In this document: positions 10,158 to 19,269 of the stretch, in pieces
Numbering within the stretch: the stretch's first letter is position 1
Layout: every line of letters begins with the position of its first letter
Assembly (NCBI RefSeq): GCF_000144605.1
Contig: NC_014375.1
Span: 868,001 to 932,000, forward strand
DNA length: 64,000 bases
Reading direction: 5' to 3'
From: Brevundimonas subvibrioides ATCC 15264
Lineage (GTDB): Bacteria; Pseudomonadota; Alphaproteobacteria; Caulobacterales; Caulobacteraceae
Position numbers and translations under genes: made by a program
The notes under the pieces: generated by a model
What the model saw: the letters and a program-made list of their open reading frames with translations, nothing else
What the model was told of the DNA's origin: nothing
Database searches by the model: none

Positions 10158-11546
10158 ATGGCCGAACTCTCGGTCGCCCATCGTGCCGTGCTCGCCCAGA
10201 TGCTGGAGCGGGTGCCCGACAGTGTCCTGAAGACGCTGTCGATGGCCGTTGGCCAGATGCCGGGCGAGCGGGCCCGCGCGCTGAGCCAGATGCTTGCCGA
10301 CGAGACGACCGACCGGCGCCGCCGCGCATTCGCCTTCGCCCCCATGCTGCCGATGTTCCGACCGCGCCCCGACGGGGTCGCGTCGCTGACCTTCCCCTCC
10401 GCGGTGCTGCCCCGGCTGTGGAAGGCCGCCGCCGCCAAGGAGCCGGCGCTGCTGACCCGCTTCGACGACATCCGGTACCGCGAACAGGACGCCGATGTCG
10501 TGGCCGTGGCCAACCGCTTCTGCGTGGCTGCTTCCGGCGTGATCCGCGATCAGCCCGACATCATCTGGCCGGCGGCGGGATGGGATCCGGCCGCGCGCGA
10601 CGAGGGTCTGCGCGAACTGGCGGCCTGTTTCGATCTGGCCGTCCTGGCGCGCCGCGGCATCGTGGCGCTTCCGGCCCTGATCCTGCGGCCCAGCGAAGAC
10701 CAGCTGGCCGAGCTGCGTCTGATGATCCGCGACGGCGCCGAGATCGCGCCCGACGGCGGACCGCGCCTGCTCGAGATCCTGTTCGCCCATCTGGGCGAGG
10801 CGGCGTTGATCCTGCGTCTGGTGATCCATTCGTCCCGAGCCGCGGGCAAGGAAGGCGTGCTGTCGGAATCCGAGATGGCCGTCTTCGTGGACCGCCTGAT
10901 CGGCGAGGTCGAGGCCCGGGTGGCCCGGATCGCCGCCTTTAGGCCCGGACGCGCCGGCGCAGCCCCGGAGGCCGGCCTGAAGGCCGACATCGCCTGGTGC
11001 GGCGAGACCCTGGCCGAGCTTGACCGGACCTTCCAGCTGGATCCCGACGGCGCGTGGGGCAAGTCGGCGCGGGAGGCGCGGATCCGCATCAACCGCACCC
11101 TGTCGGCCACGCTGAAGTCGACCGAGAAGGCGCTGGAGAAGATCATGCCGACCCGCCGGGTCCAGACGACCGGGCGCATGACGCGCGAGGTCGCCGCCCT
11201 GGACCAGCTGGCCGGACCGGAAGCCGTCGAGACGGCACGCGTGATGCTGACGCTGGTCGGTGCCATCCGCAGCTCGGCCCAGGTCTTCGGCTGCGAGTCC
11301 CTGCGCTACCAGCTGGTCCAGTCGGTGATCGAGCGGGTCACCATCTACGTCGATCTGGTCGTCGAGGTCATCAATGCGGGCGAGGCACCGGACAACCGCG
11401 CAGCGCTGAACCTGATCGAGACCCTGGCGCGCCTGCTGCTGCTGATCGATGCGACCGACGCGGCCAAGACCGCGCGTCGCAGGGCGGCCGCCGCCAGCGC
11501 CGCCCTGACCGCCGCGACACCTGAGACCTCGCCCCGCGCGGCGTGA
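10158..11546 (+). CDS. Conserved hypothetical protein, mostly helical
   Basis: A 462-residue cytosolic protein without signal peptide or membrane segment. ATG 10158 is preceded by CGGAGATCAGA and is preferred to the in-frame ATG 10116. The sequence is dominated by long amphipathic helices rich in Ala, Leu, Arg and Glu (VAHRAVLAQMLERVPD, DIAWCGETLAELDRTFQLD) with an Ala-rich tail. It sits 18 bases before ccmI but has no recognisable link to cytochrome maturation. I do not recognise the family. Confidence 0.75.
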   Translation: MAELSVAHRAVLAQMLERVPDSVLKTLSMAVGQMPGERARALSQMLADETTDRRRRAFAFAPMLPMFRPRPDGVASLTFPSAVLPRLWKAAAAKEPALLTRFDDIRYREQDADVVAVANRFCVAASGVIRDQPDIIWPAAGWDPAARDEGLRELAACFDLAVLARRGIVALPALILRPSEDQLAELRLMIRDGAEIAPDGGPRLLEILFAHLGEAALILRLVIHSSRAAGKEGVLSESEMAVFVDRLIGEVEARVARIAAFRPGRAGAAPEAGLKADIAWCGETLAELDRTFQLDPDGAWGKSAREARIRINRTLSATLKSTEKALEKIMPTRRVQTTGRMTREVAALDQLAGPEAVETARVMLTLVGAIRSSAQVFGCESLRYQLVQSVIERVTIYVDLVVEVINAGEAPDNRAALNLIETLARLLLLIDATDAAKTARRRAAAASAALTAATPETSPRAA

Positions 11547-11563
11547 TCCGCTAAGCCGCTCGC

Positions 11564-12376
11564 ATGATCGTTTTCTGGACGCTGGCCGGGCTCGCCACGG
11601 CGCTCGCGGGCTGGCTGGTGCTGACCGCCGCCCGACAGGGGCTGACGACGGTTCCCGCGTCGTCCGACACGGCCTCGGCTGAGCTGGCGGAGCTGGACCG
11701 GCTGAAGGGGCGCGGCCTGCTTGACGACGACGCCTATGCCAGTGCCCGTGCCGAGGCTGGTCGTCGCCTTCTGGCCGATGCGGGACCCGAGCCGGTCATC
11801 CAGGTCGGGGGCCGGGACCGGACCATCGTGATGTCGGCGCTGGTGGTTACGGCCGCGGTGGCGCTGGGCCTTTATTTCGTGTTCGGCGCGCCGGGCCTGC
11901 CGGACCAGACCTATGAACGCCGGATCGACGAATGGACCGCCTCGCCCGAGACGCTGGACGCAGCCCAGATGGCGGCCGTCCTGACCCGCGCCGTGAAGCG
12001 CGATCCCGGCAACCACACCGCCCTGACCATGCTGGGGGCCGCGCGCTTCCAGGCCGAGGACCCCATCGGCGCGGCCTCGGCCTTCCGCCGGGCGCTGGAG
12101 ATCCGGCCGGACGATGCGCAGAGCTGGTCCCGGCTGGGCGAAAGTCTGGTCCGCGCCAACGACGGTACGGTGGGCTCCGATGCCGAGGCCGCTTTCGTGC
12201 AGGCCGTGCGCCGTGACCCCGATCAGCTGGGCGCGCGCTTCTTCCTGGGCCAGGCGGCCCTGGCGCGTGGCGACCAGGCCCTGGCGCAGGAAATGTGGGG
12301 GCCGCTGATCGCCGTGCTCGACCCCGCCGACCCCCGTCGGGCGGGTCTCGCGGCCCAGCTGGCAGCGGCGGGATGA
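11564..12376 (+). CDS. ccmI: Cytochrome c biogenesis protein CcmI (CycH)
   Basis: Holds apocytochrome c for heme attachment by the CcmF/H complex. The 270 residues have two N-terminal membrane segments (about 2-20 and 89-108) around a short cytoplasmic loop with ELDRLKGRGLLDDDAY, then a periplasmic TPR domain (about 130-260). This is the first gene of the rhizobial-type cycHJKL order (I-E-F-H). There is a 70-base gap to ccmE. Confidence 0.9.
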   Translation: MIVFWTLAGLATALAGWLVLTAARQGLTTVPASSDTASAELAELDRLKGRGLLDDDAYASARAEAGRRLLADAGPEPVIQVGGRDRTIVMSALVVTAAVALGLYFVFGAPGLPDQTYERRIDEWTASPETLDAAQMAAVLTRAVKRDPGNHTALTMLGAARFQAEDPIGAASAFRRALEIRPDDAQSWSRLGESLVRANDGTVGSDAEAAFVQAVRRDPDQLGARFFLGQAALARGDQALAQEMWGPLIAVLDPADPRRAGLAAQLAAAG

Positions 12377-12446
12377 CCCGTTGGAGCCAGGCGCGGGCGG
12401 GTCTATACGCGGCATCCTGTTGTGATCTGACCGGTATCGCGCATCC

Positions 12447-12938
12447 ATGAGCTGGCTTCCAAAATCGCCCAAGGCCCGGCGTCGTCTGTGGGTCGTGGCG
12501 GCCGCCGCCCCCGTGCTGGCGTTGGCCGTCGGCCTGTCGCTATGGGCCATGCAGGACAGCGTCACCTTTTTCTTCTCGCCGTCGGAAGTGACCGAGCAAA
12601 AGGCCCCGACCGGCCGGGTCATCAGGCTGGGTGGCCTGGTCGAGACCGGCAGCGTCCAGATGCACGGGGCCGACGTTAGCTTCGCCGTCACCGACAACAA
12701 GGCGACCACGCGGGTCATCTACCGCGGTGACCTGCCCGACCTGTTCCGCGAGGGGCAGGGGGTCGTGGCGCAAGGGTCTTTCCAGGCGGACCGGACCTTC
12801 CACGCCGACACCGTCCTGGCCAAGCACGACGAGCGCTATATGCCGCGCGAGGTCTCCGACCGGCTGAAGGCCGACGGCGAATGGCGGCCCGAGGGTGAGG
12901 CCCCGGCCCGGGCACCGACGGGGTCCAGCAGCCTGTGA
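12447..12938 (+). CDS. ccmE: Heme chaperone CcmE (CycJ)
   Basis: Periplasmic, membrane-anchored carrier that binds heme covalently and delivers it to CcmF/H. The 163 residues show an N-terminal TM (about 12-33), the OB-fold, and the heme-binding H127 with Tyr131 in KHDERYMP, matching the H-x3-Y arrangement of the family. A flexible tail follows. The stop overlaps the ccmF GTG (GTGA). Confidence 0.97.
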   Translation: MSWLPKSPKARRRLWVVAAAAPVLALAVGLSLWAMQDSVTFFFSPSEVTEQKAPTGRVIRLGGLVETGSVQMHGADVSFAVTDNKATTRVIYRGDLPDLFREGQGVVAQGSFQADRTFHADTVLAKHDERYMPREVSDRLKADGEWRPEGEAPARAPTGSSSL

Positions 12939-14929
12939 TCGTTGAATTCGGGTCCTTCTGCCTGGTCCTGGCCCTGGCCCTGTCGGTGCTGCAGACGGGG
13001 CTGTCCACCGCCGGACGCATGCGGCGCAGCCCGCTGCTGGCCGGGGGGGCGGAAGGCGCCGCGCTCGCCGCCGCCGGGGCCGTCGCCCTGGCCTTCGGCG
13101 CGCTGATCTTCGCCTTCGCGACGTCCGACTTCTCGGTCGCGAACGTGGCGTCCAACAGCCACACCGACAAGCCGATGCTCTACAAGGTCGCCGCCGCCTG
13201 GGGCAGCCACGAGGGGTCGCTGGTCCTGTGGTGCCTGGTCATGACCGTATTCGGGGCCGCCCTTACGCGGGCGCGCGGCCTGCCGTTCGGCCTCAAGACC
13301 TCGTCCGTGGGGGTGCAGGGTGCCCTGGGCGCGCTGTTCCTGGCGTTCGCCGTCTTCACCTCGAACCCCTTCAGCCGGCTGGACCCCGCCCCGATCCAGG
13401 GGGCGTCGCTGAACCCGCTGCTGCAGGACCCGGCTTTGGCCTTTCATCCGCCGCTTCTCTACATGGGCTACGTCGGGTTTTCGGTGACCTTCTCCCTGGC
13501 CGTCGCCGCCCTGATCGAGGGCAAGGCCTTCTCCGGCTTCTGGCCCGCATGGGGCCGCTGGGTCCGGCCCTGGGCCCTGGCCAGCTGGGTCTTCCTGACC
13601 GGCGGGATCACTCTGGGGGCCTTCTGGGCCTATTACGAACTGGGCTGGGGCGGCTGGTGGTTCTGGGACCCGGTCGAGAACGCCTCCTTCATGCCTTGGC
13701 TGGCCGGCGCGGCCCTGCTGCACTCGGCGGTGGTGACCGAGCGGCGCGGGGCGCTGGCGGGCTGGACCGTGTTCCTGGCGCTGCTGGCCTTCAGCTTCTC
13801 CATGCTGGGGGCCTTCCTGGTCCGTTCCGGCGTCCTGACCAGCGTCCACGCCTTCGCCGTCGATCCCGAGCGCGGCATGATGCTGCTGGGCATCCTGGGC
13901 TTCACGGCCGGGTCCGCCTTCGCCCTGTTCGCCTGGCGCGCGCCGCAACTGAAGGGCGGGGGCATGTTCGCGCCGGTCAGCCGCGAGGGCGCGCTGGTGC
14001 TGAACAACCTGTTCCTGACCGTGGCGGCCGTGACCGTGCTGCTGGGCACCCTGTATCCGCTGATCCTCGAGGCGGCGACGGGCGCGACGATCTCGGTCGG
14101 CCCACCCTATTTCGCCCTGACCTTCACGCCCCTGATGCTCGTAGCCTTCCTGATCCTGCCGGCCGGGCCTCTGCTGGCCTGGAAGCGGGGCGACGCGAAG
14201 GGCGCGATCCAGCGTCTGGCCGTCGCCGGGGCCCTGGCCATCGGGGCCGGGTTCGTCGGCTGGCTGGCCTTCGAGCCGAAGAAGGCCCTGGCCGCCGGAG
14301 GTCTCGCCATCGGGGCCTGGCTGATCTTCGGCGCGCTGGCCGAGGTGATCGAGCGGGTGCGCCTGTTCAAGGTCCCGCTGGGCGAGGTCCTGCGCCGCGC
14401 GCGGGGCCTGCCCCTGGGGGCGTGGGGCATGACGCTGGCCCATGCCGGGCTGGGCGTTTTCGTTCTGGGGGCCGTGATCGAGACCGGGTTCAAGGTCGAG
14501 GCCGCTGCGCCCATCTCCATCGGCCAGACCGTGACGGCCGGGCCGTGGCGCGTGTCGCTGGACAAGGTCGAGGTCGTCGAGGGGCCCAACTATCTGGCGG
14601 AGCAGGGCACGCTGACGGTGTCCCCGGTCAGGCCCGGTCCTGCGGCCCGGACCGTCACGGCCGAGCGTCGCTTCTTCCCGGCGGGCGGCCAGACGACGAC
14701 CGAGGTCGGTCTGGATTTCCGGGGGCTGGACGACGTCTATGTGGTCATGGGCGAGCGCCGGGCGGGCGCGCAGGGCCAGAACGCCTGGAGCGTGCGGGTG
14801 TACTTCAATCCCTGGGCGCGGCTGATCTTCCTGGGGCCGTTCATCATGGCGCTGGGCGGGGTGCTGAGCCTGTTCGACCGTCGGCTGCGGCTGGCCATCG
14901 GAGGGCGCAGGAAGGCGGTGGCGGCATGA
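12935..14929 (+). CDS. ccmF: Heme lyase subunit CcmF (CycK)
   Basis: Large inner-membrane component that transfers heme from CcmE to apocytochrome c. The 664 residues form about 14-15 TM helices with the periplasmic WWD signature GWGGWWFWDPVENASFMPW starting at residue 237 and conserved His residues in flanking loops. GTG start is coupled to ccmE, and the stop overlaps ccmH (ATGA). Full length for the family. Confidence 0.97.
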   Translation: MIVEFGSFCLVLALALSVLQTGLSTAGRMRRSPLLAGGAEGAALAAAGAVALAFGALIFAFATSDFSVANVASNSHTDKPMLYKVAAAWGSHEGSLVLWCLVMTVFGAALTRARGLPFGLKTSSVGVQGALGALFLAFAVFTSNPFSRLDPAPIQGASLNPLLQDPALAFHPPLLYMGYVGFSVTFSLAVAALIEGKAFSGFWPAWGRWVRPWALASWVFLTGGITLGAFWAYYELGWGGWWFWDPVENASFMPWLAGAALLHSAVVTERRGALAGWTVFLALLAFSFSMLGAFLVRSGVLTSVHAFAVDPERGMMLLGILGFTAGSAFALFAWRAPQLKGGGMFAPVSREGALVLNNLFLTVAAVTVLLGTLYPLILEAATGATISVGPPYFALTFTPLMLVAFLILPAGPLLAWKRGDAKGAIQRLAVAGALAIGAGFVGWLAFEPKKALAAGGLAIGAWLIFGALAEVIERVRLFKVPLGEVLRRARGLPLGAWGMTLAHAGLGVFVLGAVIETGFKVEAAAPISIGQTVTAGPWRVSLDKVEVVEGPNYLAEQGTLTVSPVRPGPAARTVTAERRFFPAGGQTTTEVGLDFRGLDDVYVVMGERRAGAQGQNAWSVRVYFNPWARLIFLGPFIMALGGVLSLFDRRLRLAIGGRRKAVAA

Positions 14930-15435
14930 GGACGTTGCTGGCCGGTTTTGCGGCCCTGACCCTTCTGGCCAGCCCTGCCTTCGCCGCCGAACCGGCCGCC
15001 GCGCCCGATCGCCCCTTGCCCGATGCCGCGCAGGAGGCCCGCGCCCAGGCCCTGTTCAAGGACGTGCGCTGCGTCGTCTGCCAGCACGAATCGATCGCCG
15101 ACAGTCCCGCGGGCATCGCCGGCGACATGCGTCAGAGGATCCGCGAGGAGATTGCCTCGGGCGATACCGACGCTGCGGTGCGCGACGACCTGGTGCGGCT
15201 GTACGGCGACTACATCCTGTTCACCCCGCCGGTGCGCGGGGGGACATGGCTGCTGTGGTTCGGCCCCCTGCTGCTCGTGCTGCTGGGCGCGGCGGCCCTG
15301 ATCGCCTTCGGGCGGCGCAAGGCTGTGGAGTCGGCACCGCTTTCGCCGGACGAGGAGCGCCGGCTGGCCGATCTTCTCCAGTCTGAAACGGTTCGCCCTG
15401 ATCCTGACGCAACCGCGCCTCACGACGGGCGCTAG
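14926..15435 (+). CDS. ccmH: Cytochrome c maturation protein CcmH (CycL)
   Basis: Thioredox subunit that keeps the apocytochrome CxxCH thiols reduced. The 169 residues comprise a signal peptide (1-21), the redox motif with C49 and C52 (RCVVCQ), and one C-terminal TM at about 105-125 followed by a short cytoplasmic tail. Last gene of the I-E-F-H group. ccmG/dsbE, which many species place between F and H, is not here. Confidence 0.95.
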   Translation: MRTLLAGFAALTLLASPAFAAEPAAAPDRPLPDAAQEARAQALFKDVRCVVCQHESIADSPAGIAGDMRQRIREEIASGDTDAAVRDDLVRLYGDYILFTPPVRGGTWLLWFGPLLLVLLGAAALIAFGRRKAVESAPLSPDEERRLADLLQSETVRPDPDATAPHDGR

Positions 15436-15522
15436 GCAGGTAGAAGCGTCGAACAGCGATGGTTGGCGAAAGCCGCCATCGTCCTATATCCAAAGGCGAA
15501 ACGGATGCCCGCAAGGGGTCCA

Positions 15523-17106
15523 ATGAAGGATCGCAACAGACCGATGATGAAGCGCAAGGAATTCATCCTGGGGGCCGCCGTTGGCCTGACCTTCGCCGCC
15601 GCGGCGACCGCCGGGGGGGTGATCGACTGGCCGGGCGCCAACGCCGCCGAACGGCCCACCGCCGCCGGACGGCTGATCCCATCGGCCGGGGCCGCCGGCC
15701 TGGCCTTCGCCCCGCCGCAGGGCGCGCCGCTCAGCTTCGCCGACATCTTCGAGCAGGTCGCCCCCGCCGTGGTGCAGATCGACGTGGAAACGCCCGTGGA
15801 ACGTCCGCGCGGCGGCGTCATCCCCATCCCCGGCCTGCCCGGGTTCGGCTTCCAGGCCCCGGACACGCAGCAGCCGGGCGAGGAAGAGGAGCCCCGCACG
15901 GCGCAGGGCGCCGGGTCCGGCTTCTTCATCTCGGCGGACGGCTTCATCGTCACCAACAACCACGTCGTGGCCAACGCCACCAAGATCACCGTCAAGCTGT
16001 CCGACGGCCGTGAGTTGGCGGGCCGTCTGGTCGGGCGCGATCAGGACACCGACCTGGCCGTCATCAAGGTCGAGGGCAACGACTTCAAGTTCGTCAGCTT
16101 CGAGGAAACGGCCGATCCGCGCGTGGGCGACTGGGTCATCGCCGTGGGCAATCCGTTCGGTCTGGGCGGCACCGCCACGGCCGGCATCGTCTCGGCCCGT
16201 GCCCGCGAGATCGGCGACAGTTCGACACCCTACACCGACTATCTGCAGATCGACGCCGCCATCAACCGGGGCAACTCGGGCGGCCCGACGTTCGACATCT
16301 ATGGCCGGGTGATCGGCGTGAACTCGGCGATCTTCTCGCCGACGGGCGGCTCGGTCGGCATCGGCTTCGCCATTCCGGCCAACATCGCCAAGTCTGTGAC
16401 CGACCGCCTGATGAGCGGCCAGGCGATCCAGCGCGGCTATCTGGGCGTCCAGATCACCACCCTCAGCGACGCACAGCGTGCAGCGTCCGATTTGCCGGCA
16501 GACACCGAGGGCGCCTATGTCGCGGACGTAACGGCAGGCGGTCCTGGAGATCGCGGAGGTCTTCGCGCCGGTGACATCGTGGTCAAGCTGAACGGCGACG
16601 ATATCACGACGTCGACCGCGCTGACCCGGCAGGTGGGTCAGGCTGCGCCCGGGGATGAGCTTCGTCTCGAAATCTTCCGCGAAGGACGGCGTCAGACGCT
16701 GAACATCCGCTCCGGGACACGTCCGGCAGACATCAATGCCACGGCGCAGGGCGGACAGGACGAGACCAGCCCGGATCCCGAGCGTCCGGTGGCCCCGGCC
16801 GGCGAAGTGGTCGAGGGCCTGACCCTCACGCCACTGACGGATGCCCTGAGGACGCGCTTCTCGATTCCGGAACGCATCGAAGGGCTGGTTGTCACAGCCG
16901 TCGCCAGCACATCGCAGGCAGCACGGGATCGCTATCAACCCGGGTTCGTCATCCAGCAGGCCAATGGGCGTCCCGTTCGCACCGTTGCCGACTTCCGCGC
17001 CGCCGTGGCGGCTGCGCGGTCCGCGGGCCGCGAGGGATTGTTCCTCCTCGTCAGGACCCCGGAGGGGAATGCTCCGGTGGTTCTTGAGCTTTCCAAGCCT
17101 GAATAA
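15523..17106 (+). CDS. degP: DegP/HtrA-family periplasmic serine protease
   Basis: Envelope quality-control protease/chaperone. ATG 15523 is chosen because AAGGGG lies about 7 bases upstream; an in-frame ATG at 15463 would add 20 unlikely residues. The 527 residues have an N-terminal membrane/signal segment, the trypsin-like triad H147 (NNHVVANA), D177 (DTDLAVIKV) and S252 (NRGNSGGP), then two PDZ domains (about 310-395 and 430-520). The cycHJKL-degP order is conserved in alphaproteobacteria. A two-component system follows. Confidence 0.95.
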   Translation: MKDRNRPMMKRKEFILGAAVGLTFAAAATAGGVIDWPGANAAERPTAAGRLIPSAGAAGLAFAPPQGAPLSFADIFEQVAPAVVQIDVETPVERPRGGVIPIPGLPGFGFQAPDTQQPGEEEEPRTAQGAGSGFFISADGFIVTNNHVVANATKITVKLSDGRELAGRLVGRDQDTDLAVIKVEGNDFKFVSFEETADPRVGDWVIAVGNPFGLGGTATAGIVSARAREIGDSSTPYTDYLQIDAAINRGNSGGPTFDIYGRVIGVNSAIFSPTGGSVGIGFAIPANIAKSVTDRLMSGQAIQRGYLGVQITTLSDAQRAASDLPADTEGAYVADVTAGGPGDRGGLRAGDIVVKLNGDDITTSTALTRQVGQAAPGDELRLEIFREGRRQTLNIRSGTRPADINATAQGGQDETSPDPERPVAPAGEVVEGLTLTPLTDALRTRFSIPERIEGLVVTAVASTSQAARDRYQPGFVIQQANGRPVRTVADFRAAVAAARSAGREGLFLLVRTPEGNAPVVLELSKPE

Positions 17107-17121
17107 GCCGTAACTCCCAAG

Positions 17122-17153
17122 ATCGCCGCCGATGGGCTACCGTCGGCGGCGAT
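17122..17153 (+). terminator. Hairpin after degP
   Basis: 11-bp stem ATCGCCGCCGA (17122-17132) with TCGGCGGCGAT (17143-17153) around a 10-base loop, followed by a weak T-run (TCTGTAT). It lies 15 bases after the degP stop and 23 before the next start, so it probably separates degP from the regulator. Confidence 0.65.
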
Positions 17154-17175
17154 TCTGTATCCGGGAGACGGGCCG

Positions 17176-17847
17176 ATGAAGATTCTGGTTGTCGAGGACG
17201 ACGCCGAGGCGGCCCAGGCGATGGTGCGCGGCCTGACCGAGGGCGGGCACACCGTGTCCCACGCCATCGACGGGGCCTATGGCCTGCTGGAAGCGCAGAA
17301 GGGCGAATACGACGTCTATGTCGTCGATCGCATGATGCCCCGGCTGGACGGCATCGGCATGGTCGAGACCCTGCGCAAGGACGGTGACCAGACTCCGGTC
17401 CTGTTCCTGTCGGCCATGGGCGAGGTCGAAGACCGCGTCGTGGGCCTGAAGGCGGGCGGCGACGACTATCTGGTCAAGCCGTATGCCTTCGCCGAGCTGA
17501 TCGCCCGGGTCGAGGCCCTGTCGCGCCGCCGCGAGACGGGCGGGGTGCAGACCGTGCTGAAGGTCGGCGACCTGGAGATGAACCTGATCGCCCGCACGGT
17601 GCATCGCGGCACCTCCGAGATCGACCTGCAGCCGCGCGAGTTCCAGCTGCTGGAGTTCCTGATGCGCCACGCCGGGCAATCGGTGACGCGCACCATGCTG
17701 CTGGAGAAGGTCTGGGAATACCATTTCGACCCCCAGACCAACGTCATCGACGTCCACATCAGCCGCCTGCGCTCCAAGATCGACAAGGGCTTCGACCGCG
17801 CCATGCTGCAGACGGTCCGGGGCGCGGGGTATCGGCTCGAGGCGTAA
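17176..17847 (+). CDS. OmpR-family response regulator
   Basis: A 223-residue winged-helix response regulator: receiver with E7-D8-D9, phosphoacceptor D51 (VVDRMMP), VKPY lysine near 102, and output domain with LQPREFQLLEFLM and HISRLRSKIDKG...VRGAGYRLEA. Nine bases separate it from its kinase. This pair between degP and glnE is a conserved arrangement in rhizobia and relatives. Signal not identified; placement beside degP suggests envelope stress. Confidence 0.93.
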   Translation: MKILVVEDDAEAAQAMVRGLTEGGHTVSHAIDGAYGLLEAQKGEYDVYVVDRMMPRLDGIGMVETLRKDGDQTPVLFLSAMGEVEDRVVGLKAGGDDYLVKPYAFAELIARVEALSRRRETGGVQTVLKVGDLEMNLIARTVHRGTSEIDLQPREFQLLEFLMRHAGQSVTRTMLLEKVWEYHFDPQTNVIDVHISRLRSKIDKGFDRAMLQTVRGAGYRLEA

Positions 17848-17856
17848 GCGGCCTCG

Positions 17857-19269
17857 ATGACACTCCCCTCCCTTTTCCGCCGCACGCCCTTCCGGCTGAC
17901 GCTGCTGTTCCTCGCCCTGTTCGCGGCGGCGGCGAGCGCGATCCTGGCCTATGTCTACATCGCCTCGGCGGCGGAGGCGCAGGCCAAGGCGCAGGCGGAC
18001 GTGGCCGGCGAGCTCCAGGCGCTGCGCGGCATCTATGACAGCCGCGGCTTCGACGCCCTGAACATGGCGGTCATCGACCGGACCCTGACGCGCAGCGCCT
18101 TCGTCTACCGGCTGATGGACAAGGACGGGGCCTTCATCACTGGCAGCCTCAGCGAAAGCCCGTTCGAGCCAACGGCCAAGGACGGCGACTGGACGACCTT
18201 TCCCTTCACCGACACCGATGCCGAAGGCCGCGTGATCCGGCCGCAGGTGCGGGCGGTGACCTCCCGCCTGTCGGGGGGCGAGACCCTGATCGTCGGCGAG
18301 AGCCTGGGCGACACCGAAGCCTATCTGAACCGGCTGACCCAGGCTCTGTGGGCGGCCATGGGGATGGTGCTGCTGCTGGGGCTGGGCGGCGGCCTGCTGA
18401 TCAGCCGCAATCTGGAGCGGTCGATGGCGCGGCTGAACCGCGTCGTCTCGGCGGTGGAGGAGGGGGATCTGAAGGCGCGGGTGCCGGTCAAGGCGACCGG
18501 CGACGAGCTGGATGAACTGGGCCGCGGCCTGAACCACATGCTGGACCGCCTCGAGGGGTCGATGGCCTCGATCCGGCACGCCGGCGACGCCATCGCCCAC
18601 GACCTGCGCTCGCCCCTGACGCGGATGCGGGCCAAGCTGGAGGTCGCCCTGATCGACGCCGACAACGGCAAGGTCACCGGGGTCGAGGCCCTGGGCATCG
18701 CGCTGGACGAGGCCGACACCCTGCTGAAGACGTTCAACACCGTCCTGGCCATCGCCCGGCTGCAGGCGGCGGCGGGGCGGATCCCGGACGCCGCCGTGTT
18801 CGACGCCGCCGATCTGGCCGCCGACATGGCCGAGCTGTACGAGCCCGCCGCCGAGGACAAGGGGCTGGAGTTCTCGGCCGAGATCGAGACCGGGCTGATG
18901 ATCGAGGGCGGGCGGCCCTTCCTGGCTCAGGCCCTGGCCAACGTCATCGACAACGCCATCAAATACACGCCGGTCGGCGGCGCGGTGATGCTGCGCGCGC
19001 GGCGGCGTTCCTCGGGCGAGATCGAGTATTCGGTCACCGACACCGGCCCGGGCGTGCCGGAGGCCGATCGCGGACGGGTCATCGAGCGGTTCGTGCGGCT
19101 GGACAACAGCCGCACCGAGGCCGGATCGGGCCTCGGCCTGTCGCTGGTCGGGGCGGTCATGGAGGCTCACCTGGGCCGTATCCAGCTGGATGAGGGACCG
19201 GGCGAATACGGTGGTTTCGGTCCCGGCCTGCGCGTGGCCCTGATCCTGCCGCCCGCGAGCGCGGCGTGA
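17857..19269 (+). CDS. HAMP-containing sensor histidine kinase
   Basis: A 470-residue membrane kinase paired with the regulator upstream. TM1 is at about 12-34, a periplasmic domain of about 130 residues follows, TM2 is at about 163-184, and HAMP at about 185-235. The dimerisation helix has H248 (AIAHDLRSPL), followed by an ATPase domain with NVIDNAIKYTP, DTGPGVP and GSGLGLSLV. The family resembles the QseC/EnvZ-type HisKA group. The stop overlaps the glnE GTG (GTGA), tying glnE into the same transcript. Confidence 0.92.
   Translation: MTLPSLFRRTPFRLTLLFLALFAAAASAILAYVYIASAAEAQAKAQADVAGELQALRGIYDSRGFDALNMAVIDRTLTRSAFVYRLMDKDGAFITGSLSESPFEPTAKDGDWTTFPFTDTDAEGRVIRPQVRAVTSRLSGGETLIVGESLGDTEAYLNRLTQALWAAMGMVLLLGLGGGLLISRNLERSMARLNRVVSAVEEGDLKARVPVKATGDELDELGRGLNHMLDRLEGSMASIRHAGDAIAHDLRSPLTRMRAKLEVALIDADNGKVTGVEALGIALDEADTLLKTFNTVLAIARLQAAAGRIPDAAVFDAADLAADMAELYEPAAEDKGLEFSAEIETGLMIEGGRPFLAQALANVIDNAIKYTPVGGAVMLRARRRSSGEIEYSVTDTGPGVPEADRGRVIERFVRLDNSRTEAGSGLGLSLVGAVMEAHLGRIQLDEGPGEYGGFGPGLRVALILPPASAA

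Noticed and set aside
17137..19170. 677-residue open frame antisense to the second two-component system
   Set aside because: The plus-strand regulator and kinase have all catalytic motifs; the antisense product is compositional.
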